Source of the DNA: a virus
Strand: one strand, 5' to 3'
Virus record (IMG/VR): IMGVR_UViG_3300008113_000088
Location: 1 to 45,961 of that record
Length of the DNA stretch: 45,961 nucleotides
Shown here: in pieces, positions 27,933-35,476 of the stretch
Layout: each line of letters begins with the position of its first letter
Position numbering within the stretch: position 1 is the first letter of the stretch
Program-made: the position numbers and the translations under genes
The notes under the pieces: generated by a model
Told to the model about the DNA's origin: nothing
The model's database searches: none
What the model saw: only the letters and a program-made list of their open reading frames with translations

Positions 27933-30900
27933 ACGTTTTTGTTCTGAATTGAAATTGGCCAGAATTGAGACAAGTAATTATTTTTTTCATAACTATGGTA
28001 GGAATAATTGCTGTTTTCAAAAGGAGTCATTGTACTTTCAAACAAGTATACTTCTCCACTTTCTACAGCCCCTGATCCATCAGATGTAGCAGTAAACACT
28101 GTTCCAACTGTATATCCATCTGGAGCACCATAATCTTTCCAGTTCACAGATCCAAGAGTCTTAATTATATATCTCACATTGGTTTCAATATCTCCAGTGT
28201 TTGCAGTTTTCACAAAAGCAGATGTGGTATCAAACATCTCTCTGGTACATTGTAAAAATTCTGTCTCAGTTTTATCTCTGTAATAGATAATCTCTTCACC
28301 CAGGTAATAATGATATAGGGTTTCATTTCTAGTTTCTGGGTTAATCTCTTTCTTTACAATGTATTTGGGAATAATCAAATATCCTGCAGAAATAAATTCG
28401 CTTGTACTATCAACTTTAATTGTAGTATCAGTTGATTTTAGCTCTTGTGTTAGCTTTGCATATGGAGGTTCATCCATATATGGATTACCTTTATTCTTGA
28501 CTGCACTAGAAAGATTCTTACTAACCTCGTTAACTCTAAAGTTTAAGATCTTCTTAAAGGTAACTTGATAGTTAGTATCATCTCCATGCCAGAATGTAGT
28601 AGGAGCTGGTCCTGCTGCCCATGAAGTAATACTTCCACCTAGTGGTGGAGCAGGGAAAGGTACTGCAGAAATTGTTACTGTAGTGATAAAACCTTCACTA
28701 TCAGTGTTAATATTTGCTTGCCAACCAGTTGCACTTGATGGAGTTACAGATCCAGTCCATCTAGGAATAGACTTAATTTGAATTTCAGTATTGTTTTCAT
28801 CAGAATCTGGAAAAAGACCTGAATCACTAACGAAGCTAAAGTCTTCAATAATGTATTCAAGTGACTTGAACCTTGGTGGAATACGATATGCAGCTTCAGT
28901 TTTATAGACTTGGCTTGATTTGTCCTCTCCTTCAATTAGTGGAGGTAGATTTGGAATGGTAGTTTGCTTTGGAACAGAAGCACCAATAGTAGAAATTGCT
29001 TTCAGTAGGGTATTTTGTAGTGAATTTTCATTGGAGATTATTTGTTTGTACATCTCTTCAGGCAAATTAATGCTAGAAAAGTCAAAACTACCACCAAGAT
29101 TTGAGGTAACTATAGAGTCTAACTCTTCTTTACTGTAAGTTTTAGGTGTTTTTACGTCAATGCATGGGTCATACTTAGTATCATTTTGTATCGGAGCGAT
29201 ATATTCATTAAAAGTATTGAATTCACTATGTGGATAGTAGACTTTTGAGTAGTCTGGGGTGACATTACTATCACATTCAGAGTCTTTAACTGCTAAAACA
29301 GTCTTATTACCAAGCTTTAGCTTCTCAGATTCAATGATTTCCTTCTGAACCGTAAGAAAATCAGAAGCAGTTAGGCGATCTATCCAACCTTTTAGCTCAT
29401 TAATCTCTGCTGGTCTACTAAAATAAGTCCAGAAGATGTTGTTTAGTTGATATGCAGTGTCATTTGCAGCTGATACACATAAAAACTTCTGCTGAATGTA
29501 GTTAGAACCATCATTTAAGACAACATTACCAAGTGTAAATTTACCTAAATCGTCTTCTAGGTAAGTAGATTCGCAGAATCCATCCCTAGAATAAAATAAT
29601 GGAGTGTAAGTATAGAACTTTTTATCATTACTAACATAAACACCACAGACTGCAGACCTATCAATGATGCCTCTACCAGCAATAACTTGAATTCTATTGA
29701 CTGGAATTAGTGCTTGACCTTGAACTCTAGTGACTGACCAGCCACGAACAAAGGTATTGACCTTATTACTGTCTCTTTTGAACCATACTTTGAAGCTTTT
29801 AGTGTTGACAAATTCAACTTTAGAAGCAAATATGAAAGAGTTTTCCACTCCAGATGCACTTTGATCATCTGTAATAGAAATCTGAACATCATTTTTGCTG
29901 GTAATTGTAGTATTGTCTAGGAAAGTGACTAAGTAATACTTCCTACTTTCACTATCATTGGAACCACCTTCGTCGTTTTTATTGATAGTTTCTACTTTAA
30001 TATCCTTTGTTGTGGTCAGTTGTATGTTTTTGTTCTTTTTGTCATCAAAAACATGGTAAATCGTGCTTGTATACTGGGGAGTTGAGGGGGTAGACTTGGA
30101 ATAGTACTGGTCTTTAACAAAAGGAGCACTACCGCCACTGATCTCAGCATAGCAAAGAATCTGGTTTGAGATATTATTAGCAAGACCAGTATTAGTAAAC
30201 TTGACGTTTCTAACCTTTCTCTTGTTTTTATACTTCAGAGGTTTAGTAAGAAAGATCTTAAGTCCCTGAATACTCTCTACGTAGGTATCACTCTGAATAC
30301 CGTAGCCAGTTACTAAGTCTCCGATGTTGATAATTCTATCCTCTGCTCCATCGTTTTTGTTAATAAAGATAAACCCAGGAGTCTTGTTCTTCTCAGAAAC
30401 CTTAGAGACTCTTCTTCTAACAGATTCTGTGGTTCTCAAAGACTTCTCATCAAAGTGCTCAGAGTTATAGTTGACTACTTTGTTGACTGTCCAGCCATTG
30501 ATGACATCACCAACAGCAATCATATCTTTATTGGAAGTATTCTCATAGTAGAAGAATATCTTATTATCGAGTGTACCTCCATGGTAAGCAACGCTTCCTT
30601 CAGGTAGGCCAATTACTTGACTGTCCACTCTATTGAGTGTGAATGTACCACTAACGCTGGTACTGGATGTTGCATAGACTGGGCATTCTGTAGTTTCTGT
30701 ATTTCCATCATCAGGGGGAGTAGTTACAGTAATACCTCCCACAGGTCGTGCAGGAAGTGTGTGAGTTAAAGGCCACTCAAAAATATGGTAAAAGTATTGC
30801 TCATCATATACTTTGTCTGCCTTGCAGAATCGTTCATAAACTGGCTTACTCTTGATATTATCACCAGAACCAACAATTTCATATTCTGGTTGATAAAATA

Positions 30901-31174
30901 CTTGGTCAACAAAGTTTACATTATCACCGTTAGCGTTCTCTGCATCTAGAGCAGGAACTTGAATTACAGTGCGACGAAGCTTTTGCTGTTTACTTCCATT
31001 CTGAATAGTTTTATTTGCTAAACTAGGTGGCCTGACTTCGTACCAATATGGATCAATATATGGAAATTCTATCGTAATCTGAGCTGGTGGCCCTTCTTCT
31101 GGTGGAGGGCACTCTGGATATGTAAATGTAAGCTTTTTATTTACTGGGTCTTTCTTTGGACTACAATTAGTCAT
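27929..31174 (-). CDS. 1081-aa virion structural protein upstream of PAAR
   Basis: No T4 homologue recognised, although it occupies the place of the gene 5 hub/lysozyme; I see no lysozyme motif. The first about 150 residues are Pro/Tyr-rich (ITIEFPYIDPYWYEVRPPSL). Residues about 575-625 (IFWTYFSRPAEINELKGWID) resemble DUF4214, a repeat of secreted or surface proteins. The C-terminal part has the module GEEIIYYRDKTETEFLQCTR, shared with three other virion proteins here. Many short beta strands. Good Shine-Dalgarno (TAGGAG) and ATGA coupling to PAAR point to a tail-tip or baseplate component. Confidence 0.8.
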   Translation of the reverse strand: MTNCSPKKDPVNKKLTFTYPECPPPEEGPPAQITIEFPYIDPYWYEVRPPSLANKTIQNGSKQQKLRRTVIQVPALDAENANGDNVNFVDQVFYQPEYEIVGSGDNIKSKPVYERFCKADKVYDEQYFYHIFEWPLTHTLPARPVGGITVTTPPDDGNTETTECPVYATSSTSVSGTFTLNRVDSQVIGLPEGSVAYHGGTLDNKIFFYYENTSNKDMIAVGDVINGWTVNKVVNYNSEHFDEKSLRTTESVRRRVSKVSEKNKTPGFIFINKNDGAEDRIINIGDLVTGYGIQSDTYVESIQGLKIFLTKPLKYKNKRKVRNVKFTNTGLANNISNQILCYAEISGGSAPFVKDQYYSKSTPSTPQYTSTIYHVFDDKKNKNIQLTTTKDIKVETINKNDEGGSNDSESRKYYLVTFLDNTTITSKNDVQISITDDQSASGVENSFIFASKVEFVNTKSFKVWFKRDSNKVNTFVRGWSVTRVQGQALIPVNRIQVIAGRGIIDRSAVCGVYVSNDKKFYTYTPLFYSRDGFCESTYLEDDLGKFTLGNVVLNDGSNYIQQKFLCVSAANDTAYQLNNIFWTYFSRPAEINELKGWIDRLTASDFLTVQKEIIESEKLKLGNKTVLAVKDSECDSNVTPDYSKVYYPHSEFNTFNEYIAPIQNDTKYDPCIDVKTPKTYSKEELDSIVTSNLGGSFDFSSINLPEEMYKQIISNENSLQNTLLKAISTIGASVPKQTTIPNLPPLIEGEDKSSQVYKTEAAYRIPPRFKSLEYIIEDFSFVSDSGLFPDSDENNTEIQIKSIPRWTGSVTPSSATGWQANINTDSEGFITTVTISAVPFPAPPLGGSITSWAAGPAPTTFWHGDDTNYQVTFKKILNFRVNEVSKNLSSAVKNKGNPYMDEPPYAKLTQELKSTDTTIKVDSTSEFISAGYLIIPKYIVKKEINPETRNETLYHYYLGEEIIYYRDKTETEFLQCTREMFDTTSAFVKTANTGDIETNVRYIIKTLGSVNWKDYGAPDGYTVGTVFTATSDGSGAVESGEVYLFESTMTPFENSNYSYHSYEKNNYLSQFWPISIQNKNV

Positions 31175-31184
31175 ATTATTAGAA

Positions 31185-31367
31185 TTAATCTCCTACTTTA
31201 TGTATGCGAATACCTGGAGTATCATGATGATCAAAATATTCAAATTCTAAAGTATCACCTTCTTGCCATTGCATTTCATCTACCAGCTCATCTGGAAATG
31301 TAATAAAATATTCACCTGTTTTATCGTCATATTGTACCTCAGTAGTAAACGAAGAAAATGTTGACAT
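31185..31367 (-). CDS. AbrB/SpoVT-like small protein
   Basis: 60 residues: TTEVQYDDKTGEYFITFPDE, LVDEMQWQEGDTLEFEYFDH. The swapped-hairpin pattern (x-G-E-Y-x-I-x-x-P, then W-x-E-G-D-x-L) is that of AbrB/MazE-type DNA-binding domains, common in cyanophages. It is the first gene of the minus-strand late block and faces a divergent operon, so it may regulate the intergenic region 31368-31426. That is inference. Confidence 0.75.
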   Translation of the reverse strand: MSTFSSFTTEVQYDDKTGEYFITFPDELVDEMQWQEGDTLEFEYFDHHDTPGIRIHKVGD

Positions 31368-31426
31368 ATGTGTATTTAAAACTACAGTATATAGCCGAAA
31401 TAAATAATTAAAAATTTTTTAACCTA
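31368..31426. promoter_or_regulatory. Divergent promoter region
   Basis: 59-bp gap between the AbrB-like gene (minus) and the capsid-targeted operon (plus). On plus, AATAAATA at 31399-31406 lies 20 nt before ATG 31427, a late box. On minus, the strand reads CTATATACT and then TTTAAATAC before the AbrB-like start, so it may have both a sigma-70-like and a weak late element. No Shine-Dalgarno on either side. Confidence 0.55.
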
Positions 31427-32602
31427 ATGACTAATCTATTAGAAGCCTATCAATCTATGTATGAAGATCAAGATTGGAAGGAAAGAAATTTTAGATCAAT
31501 GCCAGATAAAAGTATTCCTAAGGTTGCAGATAAAGCTAGAAAGTTGCAGGCAGATATCAAGTCTCAGAAATCAAGACCATTAGCAAGATTTCGCCCTGGA
31601 ATTAGAAAAGACGTAAAGAATAAGAATAATCAGCTTAGAAATATTATACATTCACTTAGAATGAAACAAGGTGATGTAGAAGCTAGAAAAAGAGCACATG
31701 ATAGTAAAATTGATCATATTAGACAAAAAGCACACGAACTAGGAGTTAGGATTCACAATCTTAATAAACCACAAAGTGTTATTGCACCTGGACCAAAAAA
31801 CTGGAATAGACCCTCAAATAAAAAGGTAAATGCATCAAATACAATCAAGAGATTTCGTAGAGAAGATATTGAGTATATTCTAGATTATCTTGTAAATGAA
31901 GGCTATGCAAACTCCTATGAAAGTGCTGCAGGAATTTGTGAGTCTATGTCTGATGCCTGGGTAAATTCAATCTTAGGTGAAGTTATTGTAGAATCTTCTA
32001 GAAGATCACAAGTTGCATCAAAGCAAGGTAGAACACCAAAGCCAGGTGCAAAGAGTGGCAAATCTAGTGCACCATTGGATATCAAGATGGCTGGAATGCC
32101 TGGCTCTGGTAAATCAACAATGGCAAAAAGGCTAGCCAAAAAGACTGGCGGAACTGCAACTGGATATGACGATGCACGAGAAACAATTCATGGTAATAGA
32201 TCTAATCAATCTAAGTTTCCTGAAGTCCACAAACTTACAATGGATCGACTAAGAGACGCAAATAAATCTAAGCCAAGAATTCAAGACAACACTAATGTTA
32301 ATCCAAAGTTCAAACAGAGTACTGATGATAGTCTAAAGAAAGATGCTGGATTTAGATCAATTACAACAGTATCACCTAGAACATCACAGAGGAGATCATT
32401 TGCACGAAATGCAAAGAGAGATCAGCCAGTTCCAAGATTTGTGATGAAAAGTATGGCATCACAAGAAAAAGAGTTTAGAAAGTCTAGAGAAGGTAAAGGT
32501 GCAGTTAAGACAGGTAAGGACCTGACTAAGAGATTCAGATTAAATCGTAGATCTGCAAGAGCAAGACTAGGAGTTGAAAATCCAAAGAGAGGTCAAGCAT
32601 GA
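31427..32602 (+). CDS. Capsid-targeted protein with polynucleotide-kinase-like domain
   Basis: 391 residues. N-terminus MTNLLEAYQSMYE gives an L-L-E|A site like those cut by the T4 prohead protease. Residues about 20-140 are highly basic. About 145-185 (DIEYILDYLVNEGYANSYES) is a helical motif seen in cyanophage head proteins. Residues 223-231 are a Walker A (GMPGSGKST), then YDDARETI matching the DDxR (D35/R38) of T4 polynucleotide kinase, QDNTNVNP matching SDTNLNP, and a lid RNAKRDQPVPRFVMKSM matching T4 RNSKRGTKAVP...MYKSM. So it is a 5'-kinase or zeta-toxin-class P-loop phosphotransferase without the phosphatase half. It ends ATGA-coupled to the next gene. Target unknown. Confidence 0.8.
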   Translation: MTNLLEAYQSMYEDQDWKERNFRSMPDKSIPKVADKARKLQADIKSQKSRPLARFRPGIRKDVKNKNNQLRNIIHSLRMKQGDVEARKRAHDSKIDHIRQKAHELGVRIHNLNKPQSVIAPGPKNWNRPSNKKVNASNTIKRFRREDIEYILDYLVNEGYANSYESAAGICESMSDAWVNSILGEVIVESSRRSQVASKQGRTPKPGAKSGKSSAPLDIKMAGMPGSGKSTMAKRLAKKTGGTATGYDDARETIHGNRSNQSKFPEVHKLTMDRLRDANKSKPRIQDNTNVNPKFKQSTDDSLKKDAGFRSITTVSPRTSQRRSFARNAKRDQPVPRFVMKSMASQEKEFRKSREGKGAVKTGKDLTKRFRLNRRSARARLGVENPKRGQA

Positions 32603-33234
32603 AAACGTACTCTGAATTTTTAGTAGAGTCTGAACGTAGAATTGGAAGGGCATTGAGCCCTAGAGGGCCATCTTCAACTAGAGGGTTTATGGCTCGTAAT
32701 AGAACTTATGGTGAATATGATAATACTCCTCCAACACAACAAAGAACTCAACGAAGAGCTATGCTCAGAAGGCATGGACTTCCAAAAGGATCTGCAAACT
32801 TAAAAACTCCCGAAACCAAATCCATCAAAAATGATGGAATGGAAACGAAAGTTACAACCCATAAAAACTCTGGACACTTTGCAAACGAAAGACTTCGTAC
32901 TATGCAAATGTTTAAGTCACCAAAGAAAGATCAACATCAAGTTGTTAAGAGTATTACAAAACACTTAGGAAGAAACCACAGAAAACCATTTTCTGATGTT
33001 GATATCTACAATACAAACAAAGATGACTCTAAGATGACAAGTGGTAGAAAGTTTATGAAGGCAGTGAAAAATGTTCCAAAGGATGTTAGGTCTGTAGGTG
33101 GAAAATCTTTTGGTGGAGTTCCAACAGATATGAATACTGGAAGACACTCTCCAAGTCGTGAGAAGTTATATCGTGATAAACTTAAAATGACTAGACAAGA
33201 TAAAACTACTCGATATCAATTCAAAAGAGGTTAA
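32599..33234 (+). CDS. Basic capsid-targeted (internal head) protein
   Basis: 211 residues starting MKTYSEFLVESERRIGR, very close to the T4 internal-protein capsid-targeting sequence (MKTYQEFIAEA). It has a protease site L-V-E|S. The rest is strongly basic (Arg/Lys rich, many Ser and Asn), with no enzyme motif. Proteins of this kind are packed with DNA in the head, trimmed by the gp21-type protease, and injected. Middle gene of the plus-strand operon, ATGA overlap at its start. Confidence 0.78.
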   Translation: MKTYSEFLVESERRIGRALSPRGPSSTRGFMARNRTYGEYDNTPPTQQRTQRRAMLRRHGLPKGSANLKTPETKSIKNDGMETKVTTHKNSGHFANERLRTMQMFKSPKKDQHQVVKSITKHLGRNHRKPFSDVDIYNTNKDDSKMTSGRKFMKAVKNVPKDVRSVGGKSFGGVPTDMNTGRHSPSREKLYRDKLKMTRQDKTTRYQFKRG

Positions 33235-33236
33235 GC

Positions 33237-33842
33237 ATGAAAACATTTGCTCAGTTCCTAGAAGAAGCAAAGCAACATACTCAACTTTTAGATGATGCTT
33301 GGATTCCACCTGCATCAAAGAAATTGAGAGCTGGAACAGAAAGTCCATTAAGTCTTGCAAGAAAGAAGGGAACGGATGTTAATAAAGTAAGAGCATCAGT
33401 TGGAAAATTCGCAGAACCAATCAACAATCCAAGGCATCCTGATATTGATTATAAAAAGGATGAAAAGTCAGGAACTCATACATTCACACACAAAAAACAT
33501 CCAATTCAAGTAACCTATACCCCAGGAGATAAACCAAATACATTTATTCAGAATACAACTAAAACTGGAGAAACAACTGATAGAATTGGTGCAGGTAAAG
33601 CAATGCAGGATATTAAAAAGAAAGTATCATCTTCAGCAAGACCTGGAACTACATTAGTATCACAACCAGTAGGAGATCGTAGGGCATCATTGAATACAAG
33701 ATCCCAGGGAATGAGTGAACCAAATGAAAAGGGAGTACAAGCAGGAATTACAAGAAATCGTTCACCAAAACAAAAGGCGAGAGGTGCAAAGCCTTTAGAT
33801 CCAGTGAAACATACTGGGACATTTATTGATCCTAATCATTAA
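33237..33842 (+). CDS. Capsid-targeted (internal head) protein
   Basis: 201 residues starting MKTFAQFLEEAKQHTQ, a capsid-targeting peptide with predicted cleavage L-E-E|A. The remainder is basic and low in hydrophobics. A central segment looks like a short beta domain (SGTHTFTHKKHPIQVTYTPG). It begins 2 nt after the previous stop and is followed by a strong terminator. No known enzyme fold; probably injected with the DNA. Confidence 0.78.
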   Translation: MKTFAQFLEEAKQHTQLLDDAWIPPASKKLRAGTESPLSLARKKGTDVNKVRASVGKFAEPINNPRHPDIDYKKDEKSGTHTFTHKKHPIQVTYTPGDKPNTFIQNTTKTGETTDRIGAGKAMQDIKKKVSSSARPGTTLVSQPVGDRRASLNTRSQGMSEPNEKGVQAGITRNRSPKQKARGAKPLDPVKHTGTFIDPNH

Positions 33843-33868
33843 ATCTACAAACTCAAATAAATTATTTT

Positions 33869-33903
33869 TTCCGAGGATCTAAACGGTTCTCGGAATTTTT
33901 TTT
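33869..33903 (+). terminator. Rho-independent terminator of capsid-targeted operon
   Basis: Stem TTCCGAG/CTCGGAA with a 13-base loop followed by eight T residues, 27 nt after the last stop codon. It ends the only plus-strand operon of the window. Confidence 0.9.
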
Positions 33904-34204
33904 GTTGAAAATTTTTTCCGAGATTATTTTGATACACTCGGTAAGACAAAGGGCGATATATGTGAATTGCTCGGAATATGTTGTGCGGGTTGGGAGGGGC
34001 ATATGGGGAAACCTTGGATGGGCTTGGAGATTGGTGGAAAATTTTTGAGTTGATTGAGTATCTCTCTGGCTTTCTGGGTACGTTATAGCTTAGGGTAGTT
34101 AGACGTTTTTCACGGGTACGGGCCGGGGCGACCCATAAGGGCCGTTTATACTGCCCCTGCCCACTGATAAGGACTGCTGATCGATCAGGATTGCTGATCA
34201 AAGG
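33904..34204. other. Gene-free convergence zone
   Basis: About 300 bp between convergent transcription units. I see no credible gene. It holds CCGAG/CTCGG half-motifs related to the terminator, a 12-bp palindrome CTGATCGATCAG near 34180, and a near-repeat GGAxTGCTGATC on both sides of it. A minus-strand TATAAA (34145-34150) has no good -35. Base composition switches here from AT-rich to GC-rich. Confidence 0.6.
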
Positions 34205-34224
34205 GGGAGCCCCGGAGGGCTCCC
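34205..34224 (-). terminator. Hairpin terminator after 58-aa gene
   Basis: Perfect 8-bp stem GGGAGCCC/GGGCTCCC with a 4-base loop, directly after the stop. It is followed by CCTTTG, not a full T run. Last unit of the GC-rich array. Confidence 0.7.
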
Positions 34225-34232
34225 GCTGCGGG

Positions 34233-34409
34233 TCAGTGGAACACCACAGAAGTGCAGTGGCAGCCGAAGCTCTCAAACCACTGATCCAGCTCCTCCCACG
34301 TGGGGAAGGACACCTGCCCGCCTTCCGTGGGGGACAGCATGTAGCTGGCGCTGTAGGCCACACGGGTGACCGTGGTGTTCTGAGCGGTGACGGTGACGGC
34401 TTTAGTCAT
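34233..34409 (-). CDS. Hypothetical small protein (cassette array)
   Basis: 58 residues: MTKAVTVTAQNTTVTRVAYS, ...PTWEELDQWFESFGCHCTSV, ending VFH. A beta-like N-half and a short helix, with two Cys near the end. High-GC codons. The start is set by leader hairpin copy A, which ends at GAGGATC immediately before ATG. Upstream -10 TAGGAT at 34452-34457. Not recognised. Confidence 0.72.
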   Translation of the reverse strand: MTKAVTVTAQNTTVTRVAYSASYMLSPTEGGQVSFPTWEELDQWFESFGCHCTSVVFH

Positions 34410-34412
34410 GAT

Positions 34413-34450
34413 CCTCAGGCAGTGCGGGCACCGATCGGCCCGCTTGAGAT
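34413..34450 (-). repeat. Leader hairpin element, copy A
   Basis: 5' leader on the minus strand: CTCAAGC-GGGC-loop-GCCC-bulge-GCCTGAG, then GATC-ATG. It differs from copies B and C at three bases, all in the 3' arm, and keeps the stem. It abuts the start codon of the 58-aa gene. Confidence 0.8.
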
Positions 34451-34467
34451 AATCCTACAGGATGGGC

Positions 34468-34492
34468 GGGCCAGCCGTGGCTGAGCTGGCCC
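34468..34492 (-). terminator. Hairpin after 62-aa gene
   Basis: 8-bp stem GGGCCAGC/GCTGGCCC with a 9-base loop, 12 nt downstream of the 62-aa gene stop and just upstream of the next promoter. Confidence 0.6.
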
Positions 34493-34504
34493 TAAAGTTC
34501 ATAT

Positions 34505-34693
34505 TCAGTAACCTAGCCAGACCAGCCACTCCCCGGCGTCAACCCCATTGGGCCAGCCTATGGCTGAGCCATACAGGGCCAAAAACTCTTGCCCGACACC
34601 GTGGCTGATCGATTCACTGAAAGCATCCTGATAGGGGATGCAGCCCTGCTCGTTCATGCGGGCTTCTGTGGCTTCCCTAAGGGTTTCGTACAT
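34505..34693 (-). CDS. Hypothetical small protein (cassette array)
   Basis: 62 residues: MYETLREATEARMNEQGCIP, then a helical/aromatic C-half (FLALYGSAIGWPNGVDAGEW). High-GC codons. Leader is AC-rich (GCACAAGCACCATG) with no Shine-Dalgarno. Ends at a GC hairpin. No family recognised; one of the short presumed early genes. Confidence 0.65.
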   Translation of the reverse strand: MYETLREATEARMNEQGCIPYQDAFSESISHGVGQEFLALYGSAIGWPNGVDAGEWLVWLGY

Positions 34694-34725
34694 GGTGCTT
34701 GTGCTTGTGGGGTGTAGGTAGGAAG

Positions 34726-34756
34726 GGGGACCCCGTAGGGTCCCCGGCTGGGCTCA
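34726..34756 (-). repeat. Terminator hairpin repeated at 36028
   Basis: Stem GGGGACCC/GGGTCCCC with loop CGTA plus flank GGCTGGGCTCA. The 31 bases are identical to 36028-36058 and include the stop codon of each upstream gene. It marks a duplicated gene junction. Confidence 0.8.
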
Positions 34757-35038
34757 CCAGTCGCTGGGATCGTACTGATCGCAGCGCCAATCCTCACGCT
34801 CCTCATCTGTCATGGGCCGGGTGAGGCTGAGCGGGCCACATGCCCACAGTTCTACTTCCTCGCCGTGCTCGGGCTCACAAGCCCAGCTCAGAACCAACCC
34901 AGCTGGCAGATACAGCCAGCCCCGTGTGGGCTGGTTTGCTGCTGTATCTACGTACAGCACGTGAAGTATCGTCTGGAACTTAGGCGGGAGGCGCAGGTCG
35001 CCTACCGAGCAGGGAGTGAAAAGGTCAGAGCTTTGCAT
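34754..35038 (-). CDS. Hypothetical small protein (cassette array)
   Basis: 94 residues: MQSSDLFTPCSVGDLRLPPK, FQTILHVLYVDTAANQPTRG, an acidic Trp-rich C-terminus (MTDEEREDWRCDQYDPSDW). It looks like a small beta-barrel followed by an acidic tail. Own promoter (TTGACG-18-TACACT) and leader hairpin copy B, with AAGGACC immediately before ATG. No known family. Confidence 0.72.
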   Translation of the reverse strand: MQSSDLFTPCSVGDLRLPPKFQTILHVLYVDTAANQPTRGWLYLPAGLVLSWACEPEHGEEVELWACGPLSLTRPMTDEEREDWRCDQYDPSDW

Positions 35039-35040
35039 GG

Positions 35041-35078
35041 TCCTTAAGCGGTGCGGGCACCGATCGGCCCGCTTGAGA
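35041..35078 (-). repeat. Leader hairpin element, copy B
   Basis: Minus-strand leader: CTCAAGC-GGGC-CGATCGGT-GCCC-GCACC-GCTTAAG, then GACC-ATG. The first 37 bases are identical to copy C. The predicted transcription start falls at or just before the first base of the stem. Confidence 0.85.
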
Positions 35079-35081
35079 TTA

Positions 35082-35120
35082 AGTGTACAGCATGGTGGGG
35101 CAAGCCGTCAAGCTTGCCCC
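35082..35120 (-). promoter_or_regulatory. Fused hairpin terminator and promoter
   Basis: Hairpin GGGGCAAG/CTTGCCCC (35097-35120) follows the 85-aa gene. Its loop contains the -35 TTGACG (35106-35111). Then 18 bp to -10 TACACT (35082-35087). It drives the 94-aa gene. Confidence 0.75.
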
Positions 35121-35128
35121 GGTTGGGT

Positions 35129-35386
35129 TTAGAGGTTGAACGCCAGCTCTAGGGCATTGGCATAGCCTTGTGCCGTATTCGCCAGCTGCAGCAGCGCCTT
35201 CCGTTCGGGCGACATGTAGTGTCCCCGTTCCATCTCACACCACTGTGCAACCCAGGCCCAATCGGCTTGCTGCTGCCAGCCACGGCAGGCCATAGCCTCA
35301 TCACTCCACCCCCAACGGGTGTACTGCTCGACTTGCTGGGAGTCGAGCTTGCGGATGCCAGCGTAGACAAGCTCAGTCAGGGTCAT
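35129..35386 (-). CDS. Hypothetical small protein (cassette array)
   Basis: 85 residues: MTLTELVYAGIRKLDSQQVE, then Trp-rich helices (WGWSDEAMACRGW, ADWAWVAQWCEMERG), ending LLQLANTAQGYANALELAFN. All-helical. The start MTLTEL resembles MTLAEL inside the 69-aa protein at 36751-36960, a weak hint of relationship. Own promoter and leader hairpin copy C. Unknown role. Confidence 0.72.
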   Translation of the reverse strand: MTLTELVYAGIRKLDSQQVEQYTRWGWSDEAMACRGWQQQADWAWVAQWCEMERGHYMSPERKALLQLANTAQGYANALELAFNL

Positions 35387-35388
35387 GG

Positions 35389-35426
35389 TCCTTAAGCGGT
35401 GCGGGCACCGATCGGCCCGCTTGAGT
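35389..35426 (-). repeat. Leader hairpin element, copy C
   Basis: Same as copy B over 37 bases and in the same place: between -10 box and ATG, ending AAGGACC-ATG of the 85-aa gene. Confidence 0.85.
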
Positions 35427-35429
35427 TCA

Positions 35430-35468
35430 ATAGTAGAGGGTGAAGGGGCAAGCCGTCAAGCTTGCCCC
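35430..35468 (-). promoter_or_regulatory. Fused hairpin terminator and promoter
   Basis: Hairpin GGGGCAAG/CTTGCCCC (35445-35468), with -35 TTGACG in its loop at 35454-35459, 18 bp, then -10 TACTAT (35430-35435). Identical hairpin and spacing to the 35082 unit, but with a different spacer distal half. Confidence 0.75.
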
Positions 35469-35476
35469 GGCTGGCC

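Noticed and set aside
27929-31174. gp5 hub/lysozyme identity for the 1081-aa protein
   Set aside because: It has the right position but no lysozyme or OB-fold motif I can see, and its modules resemble fibre proteins instead.
33845-34363. 172-aa open frame on the minus strand
   Set aside because: Its composition is random-looking (Pro/Arg/Ser rich). It crosses a terminator hairpin and overlaps the better 58-aa gene in another frame.
34413-35468. CRISPR-like array from the three leader repeats
   Set aside because: The repeats are 350-600 bp apart with genes between them, each placed as a 5' leader. There are no regular spacers and no Cas genes.
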